Position numbers and translations under genes: made by a program. The notes beneath the pieces are model-generated. The model was not told where the DNA came from, did no database searches, and worked only from the letters and a program-made list of their open reading frames with translations. From Streptomyces showdoensis (lineage in GTDB: Bacteria > Actinomycetota > Actinomycetes > Streptomycetales > Streptomycetaceae), in assembly GCF_039535475.1 (NCBI RefSeq), contig NZ_BAAAXG010000026.1, forward strand, positions 1,736,001 through 1,800,000: DNA of 64,000 nucleotides, given 5' to 3'. Positions 17,980-27,068 of this stretch are shown here, piece after piece (positions within the stretch are counted from its first letter, which is position 1; every line of letters starts with the position of its first letter).

Positions 17980-19431
17980 TCACACCGCGAGGGCGTTCAG
18001 GGCGGCGTGCCCGGCCGCCGCGCCCGGCGCGTACTCCGCCCACGCCGCCGCCAGCCGGCGCACCGCCTCCGACAGGAGCGCCGGTTCCAGGAGGAAGTGC
18101 AGCCGCAGCCTGCGCGTGCTGCCGCCCAGGGCGTCCATGGTGGAGCCGGGGAGCACGGCGACCCCGTGGCGCAGCGCGATCTGGGCGAACGAGACGCCGT
18201 CCCCGTACGGGAGCCGGACCCAGAGGGTCTGGCCGCCCGCGGCCGGCGGGCAGTCCCAGGAGGGGAGCAGCCGGGCGAGCTCGGTCCGCAGCAGGTCGTG
18301 CCCCGACCGCAGCTCCGCCACCCGGGCCTGGAGCAGCGGTCCGAAGGAGCCGAGCAGCCGGGCCGCGACCAGCTGGGACGGCACGTCGCTGCCCAGGTCG
18401 TGCAGGGCCTTCAGGCGCGCGAGGCGCGCGATCAGCGGGGCCGGACCGCGCACCCAGCCGATCCGCAGGCCGCCCCAGACGGTCTTGCTGAGCGACCCGA
18501 CGCCGATGACCTCCCGGCCGTACGAGGAGAGCGGCGGCGGTCCGCTCCCGTCGAAGCGCAGCTCGCTCAGCACCTCGTCGTCGACGAGCGGCACCCCGCA
18601 CGCCTCCGCCGCCGCGACCAGGCGCCGCCCGAGCAGCGGCGGCAGGACGGTGCCGGTGGGGTTGTGGAGGTGGGGGATCACATAGGCCAGGGAGGGCCGG
18701 TGACGTTCCATCACCGCGATCGCCGCCGGTACGTCCAGCCCGTCCGGACCCACCGCCACCGGGTGCGGCACCGCCGCGGCCTCCCGGAACAGGTCCAGCG
18801 CCCCCGGATAGCTCGGCGCCTCCACCAGGACCGCGTCGCCGGGCGCCACCAGGAGCCGGGTGAGCAGCGCGATCCCCTGCTGCGCGCCGGTGGTGACGAG
18901 GAGCTGCGCCGGGTCCGTCGGCACGCCGCGCTCCTCGTAGCGGCGGGCGATCGCCGCCCGCAGGGCCGGGAGACCGGCCGGGTGGTAGCCGAGGTCGTCC
19001 GTCGGCAGGACGAGTCCGGCGTACGCCTCGGCCAGCCCGCGCGGCGGTGACGGCGGGGCGGCGCAGCTCAACAGGATGACGTCGTCGGAGGCTTCGAGCA
19101 GGTGGAGGAACATCGGGTTGGAGGTCTCCGTGACCCGTGGCCCCGGTGGGGCGAGCGCCGCCGGTGCCACCCGCGTGCCGCTGCCCTGGCGGCGCACCAG
19201 GCGCCCTTCCTGGCGCAGGGTGTCGTAGGCGGCGACGACCGTCGTCCGGCCGACCGAGAGCGCGCTCGCCAGCCGCCGGTCGGGCGGCAGCGTCGCGCCG
19301 GGCGGCAGCAGGCCCTCGTCGATCAACTGCCGTACCCGGGCGGCGAGCAGCAGGTAGAGCGGTCCCCGCCCGGCCGACCAGCGGCCGAGCCAGGCGACCA
19401 GCTCGTCCACGGAGAGCGTCATTGGATCCAT
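17980..19431 (-). CDS. MocR/PdxR-type regulator (GntR HTH fused to aminotransferase)
   Basis: From ATG 19431 the product is 483 residues. A GntR winged helix occupies residues about 20-90 (LLPPGATLPPDRRLASALSVGRTTVVAAYDTLRQEGRL). The rest is a fold-type I aminotransferase domain with VTTGAQQGIALL, HLHNPTGTVL, VDDEVLSELRFDG and the PLP lysine in VGSLSKTVWGGLRIGW. MocR proteins use PLP or its adducts as effector. It is divergent from a PLP-dependent gamma-synthase/lyase gene, with an inverted repeat between them, so it probably controls that gene and itself. Confidence 0.94.
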   Translation of the reverse strand: MDPMTLSVDELVAWLGRWSAGRGPLYLLLAARVRQLIDEGLLPPGATLPPDRRLASALSVGRTTVVAAYDTLRQEGRLVRRQGSGTRVAPAALAPPGPRVTETSNPMFLHLLEASDDVILLSCAAPPSPPRGLAEAYAGLVLPTDDLGYHPAGLPALRAAIARRYEERGVPTDPAQLLVTTGAQQGIALLTRLLVAPGDAVLVEAPSYPGALDLFREAAAVPHPVAVGPDGLDVPAAIAVMERHRPSLAYVIPHLHNPTGTVLPPLLGRRLVAAAEACGVPLVDDEVLSELRFDGSGPPPLSSYGREVIGVGSLSKTVWGGLRIGWVRGPAPLIARLARLKALHDLGSDVPSQLVAARLLGSFGPLLQARVAELRSGHDLLRTELARLLPSWDCPPAAGGQTLWVRLPYGDGVSFAQIALRHGVAVLPGSTMDALGGSTRRLRLHFLLEPALLSEAVRRLAAAWAEYAPGAAAGHAALNALAV

Positions 19432-19435
19432 CGGC

Positions 19436-19459
19436 GGACCAATCTGCCGGGATTGGTCC
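19436..19459. promoter_or_regulatory. Inverted repeat GGACCAATC-N6-GATTGGTCC (candidate MocR operator)
   Basis: Nine-base perfect arms with a six-base spacer lie in the 64-base gap between the divergent MocR and gamma-synthase genes. ATTGGTCC-like words are typical of MocR operators, so this is the natural site for reciprocal control. Confidence 0.75.
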
Positions 19460-19495
19460 TGTGGGAGCAAGCCGGCCGTCCACAGACTGGACGTC

Positions 19496-20695
19496 ATGAG
19501 CGCCGACTTCCTCCCCGGGGCGTCCCGTCCCGAGACCCTCGCCGTCCACTCCCCGCAGCCCGAGATCCAGGGCAGCAGGCCGCTCGGCGTGCCGCTGCAC
19601 CAGGGGCACGTCTTCGCCTTCGAGACCGCCGACGCCATGGCCGAGGCCTTCCACTCGACGGACACCTTCCTCTACAGCCGGATGGGCAACCCGACCGTCC
19701 GCGCCCTGGAGACCGCCGTCGCGCGCCTGGAGGGCGGCACCGCCGCGCTCTCGTACGCCTCCGGCATGGGCGCCATCAACGGCGTGCTGCTTGGGCTGCT
19801 CGCCACCGGCGGCCACGTCGTCGCCCAGCGGTGCCTGTACGGCGGCACGTACGCCCTCCTCCAGGATCTCGCCGCGCGCTGGGGCGTCGAGGTCACGTAC
19901 GTCTCCGGCACCGACGCGGACGAGGTGCGGGCCGCGCTGCGCCCCGAGACCCGGCTGCTCTACCTGGAGACCATCGCCAACCCGACCACCCGCGTCTCCG
20001 ACCTGCCCGCCCTCATCGCCGCCGCCCACGAGGCGGGGGTCCCGGCCGCCGTGGACAACACCTTCGCCTCGCCGCTGCTGTGCCGGCCGATCGAGTACGG
20101 CGCCGACATCGTCGTGCACTCCGCGACCAAGTACCTGGCCGGGCACGCCGACGTCCTCGGCGGCATCGCCGTCTTCAAGGACGAGGAGCCGTACCACCGC
20201 ATCCGCCACTACGCGGTCGAACAGGGCGCCACCACCGACCCGTTCGCCGCCTGGCTGACCCTGCGCGGCCTGCAGACGCTGCCGCTGCGGATCGAGCGGC
20301 AGTGCGCCAACGCCGCCGAACTCGCGGCCCGGCTCGGCGGACACCCGGCGGTCGCCGCCGTCCGGCACCCCGCGCTCGCCGGCCACCCGGACCACGAGGT
20401 GGCGGCGCGGCTGCTGCCGCGGGGCGGCGGCGGGGTCGTCTCCTTCGACCTCGCGGGCGGCCGCGAGGCGGGCCGGACCTTCGTCGAGGGGGTCCGGCTG
20501 GCCTCGCTGAGCGCCTCGCTCGGCGATGTGAAGACCCTGGTCATGCACCCGGCCTCCACCTCGCACCGCCAGCTGGACGCGGCGGCGCTGGAGGCGGCGG
20601 GCATCGGCCCGGGCACGGTGCGGGTCTCGGTCGGCATCGAGCACGTCGAGGACCTGTGGACGGACCTGGAGCAGGCCCTGGAGAAGGCGCTCTAG
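19496..20695 (+). CDS. Cystathionine gamma-synthase/methionine gamma-lyase family enzyme
   Basis: The 399-residue product is a fold-type I PLP enzyme of the Cys/Met metabolism family. It contains YSRMGNPTVRALETAVARLEGG, SYASGMGAI, VDNTFASPLLCRPIEYGADIVVHSATKYLAGHADVLGG with the PLP lysine in SATKY, and a C-terminal MHPASTSHRQL. Whether it is a synthase (transsulfuration) or a lyase releasing methanethiol or H2S cannot be told by eye. The divergent MocR gene implies PLP- or amino-acid-responsive control. Confidence 0.93.
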   Translation: MSADFLPGASRPETLAVHSPQPEIQGSRPLGVPLHQGHVFAFETADAMAEAFHSTDTFLYSRMGNPTVRALETAVARLEGGTAALSYASGMGAINGVLLGLLATGGHVVAQRCLYGGTYALLQDLAARWGVEVTYVSGTDADEVRAALRPETRLLYLETIANPTTRVSDLPALIAAAHEAGVPAAVDNTFASPLLCRPIEYGADIVVHSATKYLAGHADVLGGIAVFKDEEPYHRIRHYAVEQGATTDPFAAWLTLRGLQTLPLRIERQCANAAELAARLGGHPAVAAVRHPALAGHPDHEVAARLLPRGGGGVVSFDLAGGREAGRTFVEGVRLASLSASLGDVKTLVMHPASTSHRQLDAAALEAAGIGPGTVRVSVGIEHVEDLWTDLEQALEKAL

Positions 20696-20742
20696 CCCGC
20701 AGGCCGCTCGGCCCGCTCTAGCCCGCAGGCCGCACGGCCCGC
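20691..20742 (+). repeat. 26-bp tandem duplication across a stop codon
   Basis: Bases 20691-20716 and 20717-20742 are copies with one mismatch. The first copy contains the TAG stop of the gamma-synthase gene, so the duplication made a second TAG downstream in frame shift. It looks like a recent local slippage event. Confidence 0.8.
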
Positions 20743-20771
20743 TCGGCCCGCAAGCCCCCCCGGGGCGCCGG

Positions 20772-21263
20772 TCAGTCCTCCCGTTCCCGCTCGGCCATCC
20801 GGATCACGCACACCGCGATCGCGATGAGCAGGGCGGGATCGGCGTCCTCGCGGACCGCGTTCACGGCGTAGGTGTCGCGGACGTGGAACCACTGCCGGGA
20901 GATGTGGGCCAGGAGCTCGCCGTCGTACTCGACGGTGAACTCCCGGTCCAGGATCCGGCCGCTGACGTCGAGCTCGGTGCCCTCGACGAGGGTGACGCGG
21001 AAGTGGTTGCGGAGCAGCGAGAGGCGCTTGCGGCGGATGGTGGCGAGCGGGCGCTCGTCCCGCTCGACGGTCATCGCGTCGCGCAGGCTGAACATCTTCT
21101 GCCGCAGCGTGATGAGCACGTGCCCGTCGGGGTCCTTCAGCTCCAGGGTGTCGCGCAGCCGCAGCGCCTTGCCGTCGACGAGGAAGGCGTGGCGGCCCCG
21201 CTCGTCCTCGATCCAGTAGTCGTCGCCGATCGCGAAGATCTTGTCCCGTACCAGGTATTTCAT
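20772..21263 (-). CDS. LURP-one-related/scramblase-like (Tubby C-terminal fold) protein
   Basis: From ATG 21263 the product is 163 residues, MKYLVRDKIFAIGDDYWIEDERGRHAFLVDGKAL. The alternating beta pattern with LRDTLELKDPDGHVLITLRQKMFSLRDAM and YAVNAVREDADPALLIAIAVCVIRMAERE matches the LOR/DUF567 family, with a Tubby-like beta barrel around a hydrophobic C-terminal helix. Bacterial function is unknown. It is divergent from the thioredoxin-NHL gene. Confidence 0.88.
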   Translation of the reverse strand: MKYLVRDKIFAIGDDYWIEDERGRHAFLVDGKALRLRDTLELKDPDGHVLITLRQKMFSLRDAMTVERDERPLATIRRKRLSLLRNHFRVTLVEGTELDVSGRILDREFTVEYDGELLAHISRQWFHVRDTYAVNAVREDADPALLIAIAVCVIRMAERERED

Positions 21264-21387
21264 GGCGGTATGCCTTCCCCGTCGCGGGGAGAAGTAGCGC
21301 CCGTAGGGTCCGGCCCCGGGCGGGCGGCGGCCGGGGCCGCCGTACGCGTGTGATCCGGCGTTCACACCAGGATGGCAAGCTTGAAGC

Positions 21388-23220
21388 ATGAACGATGCCG
21401 CCCCGGCGCCCACCCCCGCGCCCGCGCCCCGCCGTGTCCGTGTCCGTGCCCCCGAGCTGATCGGCAAGGGCGGCTGGCTCAACACGGGTGGAGACGATCT
21501 GACCCTCGCCGATCTGAGGGGAAAGATCGTTCTGCTCGACTTCTGGACCTTCTGCTGCATCAACTGCCTGCACGTCCTCGACGAGCTCCGTGAGCTGGAG
21601 GAGAAGCACCGGGACACCCTCGTGATCATCGGCGTGCACTCGCCGAAGTTCGTGCACGAGGCCGAGCACCAGGCCGTCGTCGACGCCGTCGAACGGTACG
21701 AGGTGCACCACCCGGTGCTCGACGACCCGGAGCTCGCCACCTGGAAGCAGTACGCCGTACGGGCCTGGCCGACGCTCGTCGTCATCGACCCCGAGGGCTA
21801 CGTCGTCGCCCAGCACGCCGGCGAGGGGCACGCCAACGCGCTCCGGACGCTCGTCGAGGAGCTGGAGGCCGAGCACGGCGCCAAGGGGACGCTGCGCCGC
21901 GGCGACGGGCCCTACGTGCCGCCGGAGCCGGTCGCGACCGACCTGCGCTTCCCCGGCAAGGCGGTCCTGCTGCCCTCCGGGAACCTCCTGGTCTCCGACA
22001 CCACCCGGCACCAGCTGGTCGAGCTGGAGGCGGACGGCGAGACCGTGGTGCGCCGGATCGGCGACGGGGAGTTCCGGGAGCCGCAGGGGCTCGCGGTGCT
22101 GCCGGACGGCCGGGTCGTCGTCGCCGACACCGTGCACCACGCGCTGCGCCTGCTCGACCCGGCCAACGGCACCTCCGAGCGGATCGCCGGCACCGGCCGC
22201 CAGTGGTGGCAGGGCTCCCCCACCTCCGGTCCCGCCCTCGACGTGGACCTGTCCTCGCCGTGGGACGTGGCCTGGTGGCAGGGCAAGGTGTGGATCGCCA
22301 TGGCCGGTGTCCACCAGCTGTGGACCTACGACCCCGCCACCGGCACCGTCGAGGTCGCCGCCGGCACCACCAACGAGGGCCTGGTCGACGGGCCCGCCGC
22401 CGAGGCCTGGTTCGCCCAGCCCTCCGGGCTCGCCGCGACCGAGGACCGGCTGTGGGTGGCCGACTCCGAGACGAGCGCCCTGCGCTACCTGGAGAAGGAG
22501 GGCGACGGCTACGCCGTCCGCACCGCCGTCGGCACCGGCCTCTTCGACTTCGGGCACCGGGACGGCGAGGCCGGGCAGGCGCTGCTCCAGCACCCGCTGG
22601 GCGTGACCGCGCTCCCCGACGGCTCGGTGGCCGTCTCCGACACGTACAACCACGCCCTGCGCCGCTTCGACCCGGCGAGCGGCGAGGTCACCACCCTCGC
22701 CACCGACCTGCGCGAGCCCAGCGACGCGGTCGTCGTCGGCGAGGACGTCGTGGTCGTCGAGTCGGCCCGGCACCGGCTGACCCGGCTGCGGCTGCCCGAG
22801 GAGGCCGTCCAGGTCGAGTCGGTCGCCCACCGCACCCGGCGCGAGGCCACCGAGGTCGGCCCCGGGCGGCTCCGCCTCGACGTGGTCTTCCAGGCCCCGA
22901 AGGGCCAGAAGCTGGACGAGCGGTACGGCCCCTCGACCCGGCTGCTGGTCTCCTCGACCCCGCCGGAGCTGCTGCGCGCGGGCGAGGGCACGGGCACGGA
23001 CCTGTTCCGCGAGCTGGAGCTGAACCCGGAGCTGACCGAGGGCGTCCTGCACGTCTCGGCGATGGCCGCGTCCTGCGACGACGACCCGGCCAACGAGTAC
23101 CCGGCCTGCCACGTGCACCAGCAGGACTGGGGCGTCCCGGTCCGCGTCGTCGAGGGCGGCGCGGCCCGGCTGCCGTTGATCCTGGCGGGCATGGACGAGG
23201 CGGCCGGCACGGGCGCCTGA
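21388..23220 (+). CDS. Thioredoxin-like domain fused to NHL repeats
   Basis: The 610-residue product starts with a redoxin domain (about residues 25-165) whose active site is DFWTFCCINCLHVLDEL, a CCxxC arrangement with a resolving WCxxC-like Cys pair. It includes the cis-Pro region RAWPTLVVIDPEG. From about residue 185 onward a beta-propeller of NHL repeats follows (FREPQGLAVLPDGRVVVADTVHHALRLLD and similar blades). No signal peptide is visible, so it appears cytoplasmic. The role may be in thiol redox chemistry. A strong terminator follows. Confidence 0.92.
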   Translation: MNDAAPAPTPAPAPRRVRVRAPELIGKGGWLNTGGDDLTLADLRGKIVLLDFWTFCCINCLHVLDELRELEEKHRDTLVIIGVHSPKFVHEAEHQAVVDAVERYEVHHPVLDDPELATWKQYAVRAWPTLVVIDPEGYVVAQHAGEGHANALRTLVEELEAEHGAKGTLRRGDGPYVPPEPVATDLRFPGKAVLLPSGNLLVSDTTRHQLVELEADGETVVRRIGDGEFREPQGLAVLPDGRVVVADTVHHALRLLDPANGTSERIAGTGRQWWQGSPTSGPALDVDLSSPWDVAWWQGKVWIAMAGVHQLWTYDPATGTVEVAAGTTNEGLVDGPAAEAWFAQPSGLAATEDRLWVADSETSALRYLEKEGDGYAVRTAVGTGLFDFGHRDGEAGQALLQHPLGVTALPDGSVAVSDTYNHALRRFDPASGEVTTLATDLREPSDAVVVGEDVVVVESARHRLTRLRLPEEAVQVESVAHRTRREATEVGPGRLRLDVVFQAPKGQKLDERYGPSTRLLVSSTPPELLRAGEGTGTDLFRELELNPELTEGVLHVSAMAASCDDDPANEYPACHVHQQDWGVPVRVVEGGAARLPLILAGMDEAAGTGA

Positions 23221-23234
23221 CCGAGCCGGCACGC

Positions 23235-23268
23235 GAGCGGGCCCCCGGCTTTCGCCGGGGGCCCGCTC
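23235..23268. terminator. Strong hairpin between convergent genes
   Basis: Perfect 15-base arms (GAGCGGGCCCCCGGC and its complement) flank a TTTC loop. It serves the thioredoxin-NHL gene and possibly the convergent secreted-protein gene. Confidence 0.88.
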
Positions 23269-23286
23269 GTCGTTCCGCCGGGGGCG

Positions 23287-24874
23287 TCACTTCACGTCGA
23301 CGAAGATCCTCGGGCTCTTCGCCCACAGGTGCTTGGGGTCGGAGTGGATGTGGCTGGCGAAGATCCAGCCGTCCCCGCGCTCCTTGAAGCTCGCCTTGAA
23401 CGTGCCGTCGGCGGCCGTCTTGAGCAGGCCGAGCTGGAAGGACTGCTGGGGCTTGTTCTTGGGCGAGAAGTAGACGTACACGGGCTGGCCGGCGTACGAG
23501 CGCCAGTTCGGCACCGCGTGGGTGAGCCGGCCCGAGACGCCGAACTTCGCGCCCTTCTTGACCGTCGCCGGGACCTTGAACGAGGTGATGAGGGTGGCGA
23601 TGCGGCTGGCCCGGACGACCGGGCCCACCGTGCCCTTGACCGTGGCGGAGCCGGAGTAGACCGCCCGGTAGTAGCCGGAGGCCGGGGCGGGGATCGCGGT
23701 GCGGAAGTAGGTGTCGCCCTTGGTGAGCGTCACCGTCCCGAGCTTCTTCCAGCCGTCCCTGCCGTTCGGCGAGACCTGGATGTCGAGCGCGTTGTGCGGA
23801 CGCGGGGCGCCGTCGACGTACAGGAAGCCGGACACGGTCAGCCGGGAGTCGAGGCCGAGCTCGGCGCCGAAGGACCCGACGCGGCTCACCCCGGTGGTGC
23901 GGAACGTGAGCGGGGCGGTGGGCCGGTTGGCGAACCAGTCGCCGTAGCCGACGTTCAGCACGAGCTTCTCGCCCGCGAACGGCATCGCCGTCTCGGCGCT
24001 GAAGCGGCCGTTCTCGTCGCTGACGGCGCTGCCCTGGTACAGCCCCGCCGTGGTCTCGATCCGCACGTCCGCGTACTCGGCGGGCTTCCACGTGCCGTTC
24101 AGGTCGTACTCGACCGTGCCGGTGACCGCGGCCCTGGTGCCGTACACGCCGCTGAAGTCGCTCTTGTCGAGCGTCACGCGGGCGGGCAGCCCCCGGGGCG
24201 CCACCTCGACGCTCTGCGCGGGGGCGGTGCCGGCGAAGGCCCGGACGAGCGCGGGCCTGCGGTCCGCGATGAACCAGTGGGAGAAGCGGCCGTCCGCGTC
24301 GGTCCGCAGGTACTCGCGGTACGAGCCGTTGTCCAGGATCACCGACGCGTCGGTGACCGGGGTGCGCGCGTGCGTCACCGGCTGCCACTCCATGAGCCGG
24401 CCGCTCGCGGTGACCTTCATGTCGTCGATGGTCGGGTGCGGCCGGTCGACGCCGAAGCCGTCGAGGTACCGCTTGGCGGTGTAGGCGTACGTGCCGGCGT
24501 TCTTCAGCGTGGTCTCGTCGCCGTCCGCCTCCTTGAGCAGGAGGTCGACGGCGTAGGTGCCGGCGGCGGCGAGCCGGACGTCGTCGGCGGTGATCCAGTC
24601 GCCGTTCCTGCGGTCGCCCGAGGTCAGGGTGAAGTCCTGGACGGTGGCGACGGCCGCGTCGTCACCGGTCGGGTGCAGGACGGCGGTGACCCCCGGTGAT
24701 GTCGCTGTCCGCCGCGAGGTCGTCGACGAAGAGGCGGCCGAACTCCGTGGCGTCGCCGGAGACGGAGCGGAGGGTCGGTCCGCCCGCCGCGAGCGCGGTG
24801 CCCGGCACCGCGAGCATGCCCAGCACCACGGAGGCGGCCAGGGCGATGGAAAGGGAGCGCGTCGTGCGCTGCAT
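23287..24874 (-). pseudogene. Secreted Ig-like repeat protein, split by a one-base frameshift
   Basis: The 5' part starts at ATG 24874 with a signal peptide (MQRTTRSLSIALAASVVLGM ... ALAAGG) and reads LFVDDLAADSDITG. The rest of the protein continues in another frame (VTAVLHPTGDDAAVATVQDFTLTSGDRRNGDWI ...). The frames join if one base is removed from the CCCCC run at 24690-24694, restoring about 528 residues. The body is beta-rich with Ig-like/carboxypeptidase-regulatory-like repeats and a C-terminal VPATVKKGAKFGVSGRLTHAV module, as in Streptomyces secreted proteins of unknown role. Either a true frameshift, a phase-variable tract or a sequencing error. Confidence 0.8.
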
Positions 24875-24981
24875 AGGTGTGTCCCCCCGAACAGGTTCCG
24901 GAGGCGCGCCGACACGCGAGAACGGTTGGTCGAAGAGACGCGCCCCGATCTTCGATCGTACGGGAGTGCGGGGCGCTGAGA

Positions 24982-25596
24982 TCAACCGGTTTCCCCGGGC
25001 CCTTCGACCCCGTGCGGCGCCCCCGGCCGCTCCCGGTCCCGCGGCCGGGACCGGTGCGCCCGCCAGGCCGTGAGGGCCTCGGCGCGCGTGCCCGCCGGGT
25101 GGGTGGTGTGCCAGTCCCGCAGGAAGCGGTTGAGCTCGAACTGGGCGCCGATCTCCTGTGGACGGGCCGCCTCGGCCCGGGTGTCCCGCCAGTGGCGGGC
25201 GGCGTCGGCCAGCGTGCGGCCGGCGTTCTCGGCGACGTACGCCCGCATGGCCGCGTCGAAGTGGAACGAGGGCCCGAGTTCGGCCGTGAACCAGGCGCGC
25301 AGCACCTGGCTGCAGCGCTGGCCCTCGGGGATCACGGTGTCCCCGTCGACCGGGGCGGCGAGCTGCCGGGACGCCCCGCCCGCCCGGCGGCGGGCGGCCG
25401 GGGGCGGCGGCAGGGGGCGTCCGTCGAGGGCGGCGGCGAGCCGCTCCGTGACGGCCGCCTTGCCGCCGCCGGCGGACAGGCCCAGGGCGCGGGCGAGCCC
25501 GGCCAGCTCGGCGAGGGTCCAGTACCAGCGCAGGAGCTCGGCTCCCGTGAGGTCCGCGGTGAGCGCGGGCCGGGTCTCCGGGGCGGGTACCGGCAC
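24982..25596 (-). CDS. SAP domain / DUF6434-like protein
   Basis: GTG 25596 starts 5 bases after the stop of the aminopeptidase gene, with GGAGGG as ribosome site. The 204-residue product has a SAP-like helical motif at residues about 15-60 (LTGAELLRWYWTLAELAGLARALGLSAGGGKAAVTERLAAAL), usually DNA-binding. A second domain follows (VIPEGQRCSQVLRAWFTAELGPSFHFDAAMRAYVAENAGRTL), with FNRFLRDW-type helices, seen in proteins joined to SAP domains. Function unknown. It is in an operon with the M18 aminopeptidase. Confidence 0.82.
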   Translation of the reverse strand: MPVPAPETRPALTADLTGAELLRWYWTLAELAGLARALGLSAGGGKAAVTERLAAALDGRPLPPPPAARRRAGGASRQLAAPVDGDTVIPEGQRCSQVLRAWFTAELGPSFHFDAAMRAYVAENAGRTLADAARHWRDTRAEAARPQEIGAQFELNRFLRDWHTTHPAGTRAEALTAWRAHRSRPRDRERPGAPHGVEGPGETG

Positions 25597-25600
25597 CCGC

Positions 25601-26893
25601 TCAGCCCTCCAGGAAGGCGACGAGCGCGTTGGCGAGGTGGTACGGGTCGTCCGAGCCGCAGAGCTCGCGGGCGCTGTGCATGGACAGGCAGGCGACGCCG
25701 ATGTCGACGGTGCTGATGCCGTGGCGGGCGGCGGTGATCGGGCCGATCGTGGTGCCGCAGGGCATGTCGTTGTTGGAGACGAAGGACTGCCACGGCACGC
25801 CGGCCTTCTCGCAGGCGGCGGCGAACACGGCCCGGCCGCTGCCGTCGGTGGCGTAGCGCTGGTTGACGTTCACCTTGAGGATCGGGCCGCCGTTGGGGCG
25901 CGGGTGGTGCGTCGGGTCGTGGCGCTCGCTGTAGTTGGGGTGCACGGCGTGGCCGACGTCGGAGGAGAGGCAGATCGAGCCGGCCAGCGCGCGGGCCTTG
26001 TCCTCGTAGCCGCCGCCGCGGGCGTAGACCGAGCGCTCCAGGACGTTGCCGAGCAGCGGGCCGTGGGCGCCGGTGTCGGCCTCGGAGCCGTTCTCCTCGT
26101 GGTCGAAGGCGGCGAGGACCGGGATGTACGGCAGGTCGGGCAGCGTGGAGACGGCGGCCAGGGCGGCGACGCAGGCGTGCACCGAGATGAGGTTGTCCAT
26201 CCGCGGCCCGGCGAGCAGCTCGCCGTCGCGGCCCAGGTAGGCGGGGGCCTCGACGGCGTGCACCATCAGGTCCCAGCCGGCCACGTCCTCGGCGTCGACC
26301 CCGGCCTCGTCGGCGACGAAGGAGACCAGGTCGCCCTCGTGGACCTCGCCGAGGCCCCAGATCGGCTGCATGTGGCGCTGGCGCTCCAGCTTCATGCCGT
26401 CGTTGACGCCCCGGTCGAGGTGGATGGCGAGCTGCGGCACGCGCAGCACGGGCCGGTCCACGTTGACCAGGTGGTGGCTGCCGTCGCGCAGGGTGAGCCG
26501 CCCGGCCAGGCCGAGGTCGCGGTCGAGCCAGCTGTTGAGCAGCGGTCCGCCGTAGATCTCGACGGCGACCTGGCGCCAGCCCTCGCGGCCGAAGTCGGGC
26601 TGCGGCTTGACGCGCAGGTTGGGGGAGTCGGTGTGGGCGCCGACGATCCGGAACGGCGTGTGCGGGGCGGCGCCCTCGGGCACGTACCAGGCGATGATCG
26701 CGCCCCCGCGGACCAGGTACTTACCGCCGGCCGTCCCGTCCCAGGCGTCGGTCTCCTCGACCTTGCGGAAGCCTGCCTTCTCCAGCCGCTCCGCGGTGTT
26801 CGCCACCGCGTGGTACGGCGAGGGGGAGGCCGCGAGGAAGGTCATGAGGTCATCGGTGTGGCCGCGGTCGAACCGGGGAGCTGCGCTACTCAT
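25601..26893 (-). CDS. apeB: M18 family aminopeptidase
   Basis: ATG 26893, with AAGGTGA six bases upstream, gives 430 residues; a GTG three codons earlier is less likely. Zinc ligands typical of M18 are visible: IVGAHTDSPNLRVKP, FDHEENGSEADTGAHGPL, LSSDVGHAVHPNYSERHD and a C-terminal MHSARELCGSDD. The enzyme is a cytosolic tetrahedral dodecamer that removes acidic or neutral N-terminal residues from peptides. It is followed directly by the SAP-domain gene. Confidence 0.94.
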   Translation of the reverse strand: MSSAAPRFDRGHTDDLMTFLAASPSPYHAVANTAERLEKAGFRKVEETDAWDGTAGGKYLVRGGAIIAWYVPEGAAPHTPFRIVGAHTDSPNLRVKPQPDFGREGWRQVAVEIYGGPLLNSWLDRDLGLAGRLTLRDGSHHLVNVDRPVLRVPQLAIHLDRGVNDGMKLERQRHMQPIWGLGEVHEGDLVSFVADEAGVDAEDVAGWDLMVHAVEAPAYLGRDGELLAGPRMDNLISVHACVAALAAVSTLPDLPYIPVLAAFDHEENGSEADTGAHGPLLGNVLERSVYARGGGYEDKARALAGSICLSSDVGHAVHPNYSERHDPTHHPRPNGGPILKVNVNQRYATDGSGRAVFAAACEKAGVPWQSFVSNNDMPCGTTIGPITAARHGISTVDIGVACLSMHSARELCGSDDPYHLANALVAFLEG

Positions 26894-27011
26894 GCCGTTC
26901 ACCTTACGCAGGTGCCCCCGGGCGGCGGCGGGGGCCGCCGGGGCCCCGCCGGAGGGCGCCCCGGAAAACCGGACGAGGCACCGGAAACCGGGAGGGGGCC
27001 CAGGGAAGGCA

Positions 27012-27047
27012 GAACGGCCCGCTCCCCTCCCCGGGAGCGAGCCGTTC
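27012..27047 (-). terminator. Hairpin terminator downstream of the acyl-CoA dehydrogenase gene
   Basis: Fifteen-base arms (GAACGGCCCGCTCCC against GGGAGCGAGCCGTTC, one mismatch) flank a six-base loop, 22 bases past the stop codon. Confidence 0.82.
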
Positions 27048-27068
27048 CTGTGTGGACGGAGGCGCGTC

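Noticed and set aside
17048..20644. Very long open frame on the minus strand (about 1198 codons) spanning the nitrilase, MocR and gamma-synthase genes
   Set aside because: It overlaps three well-supported genes in other frames and lacks domain-like sequence; GC-rich third positions leave antisense frames open.
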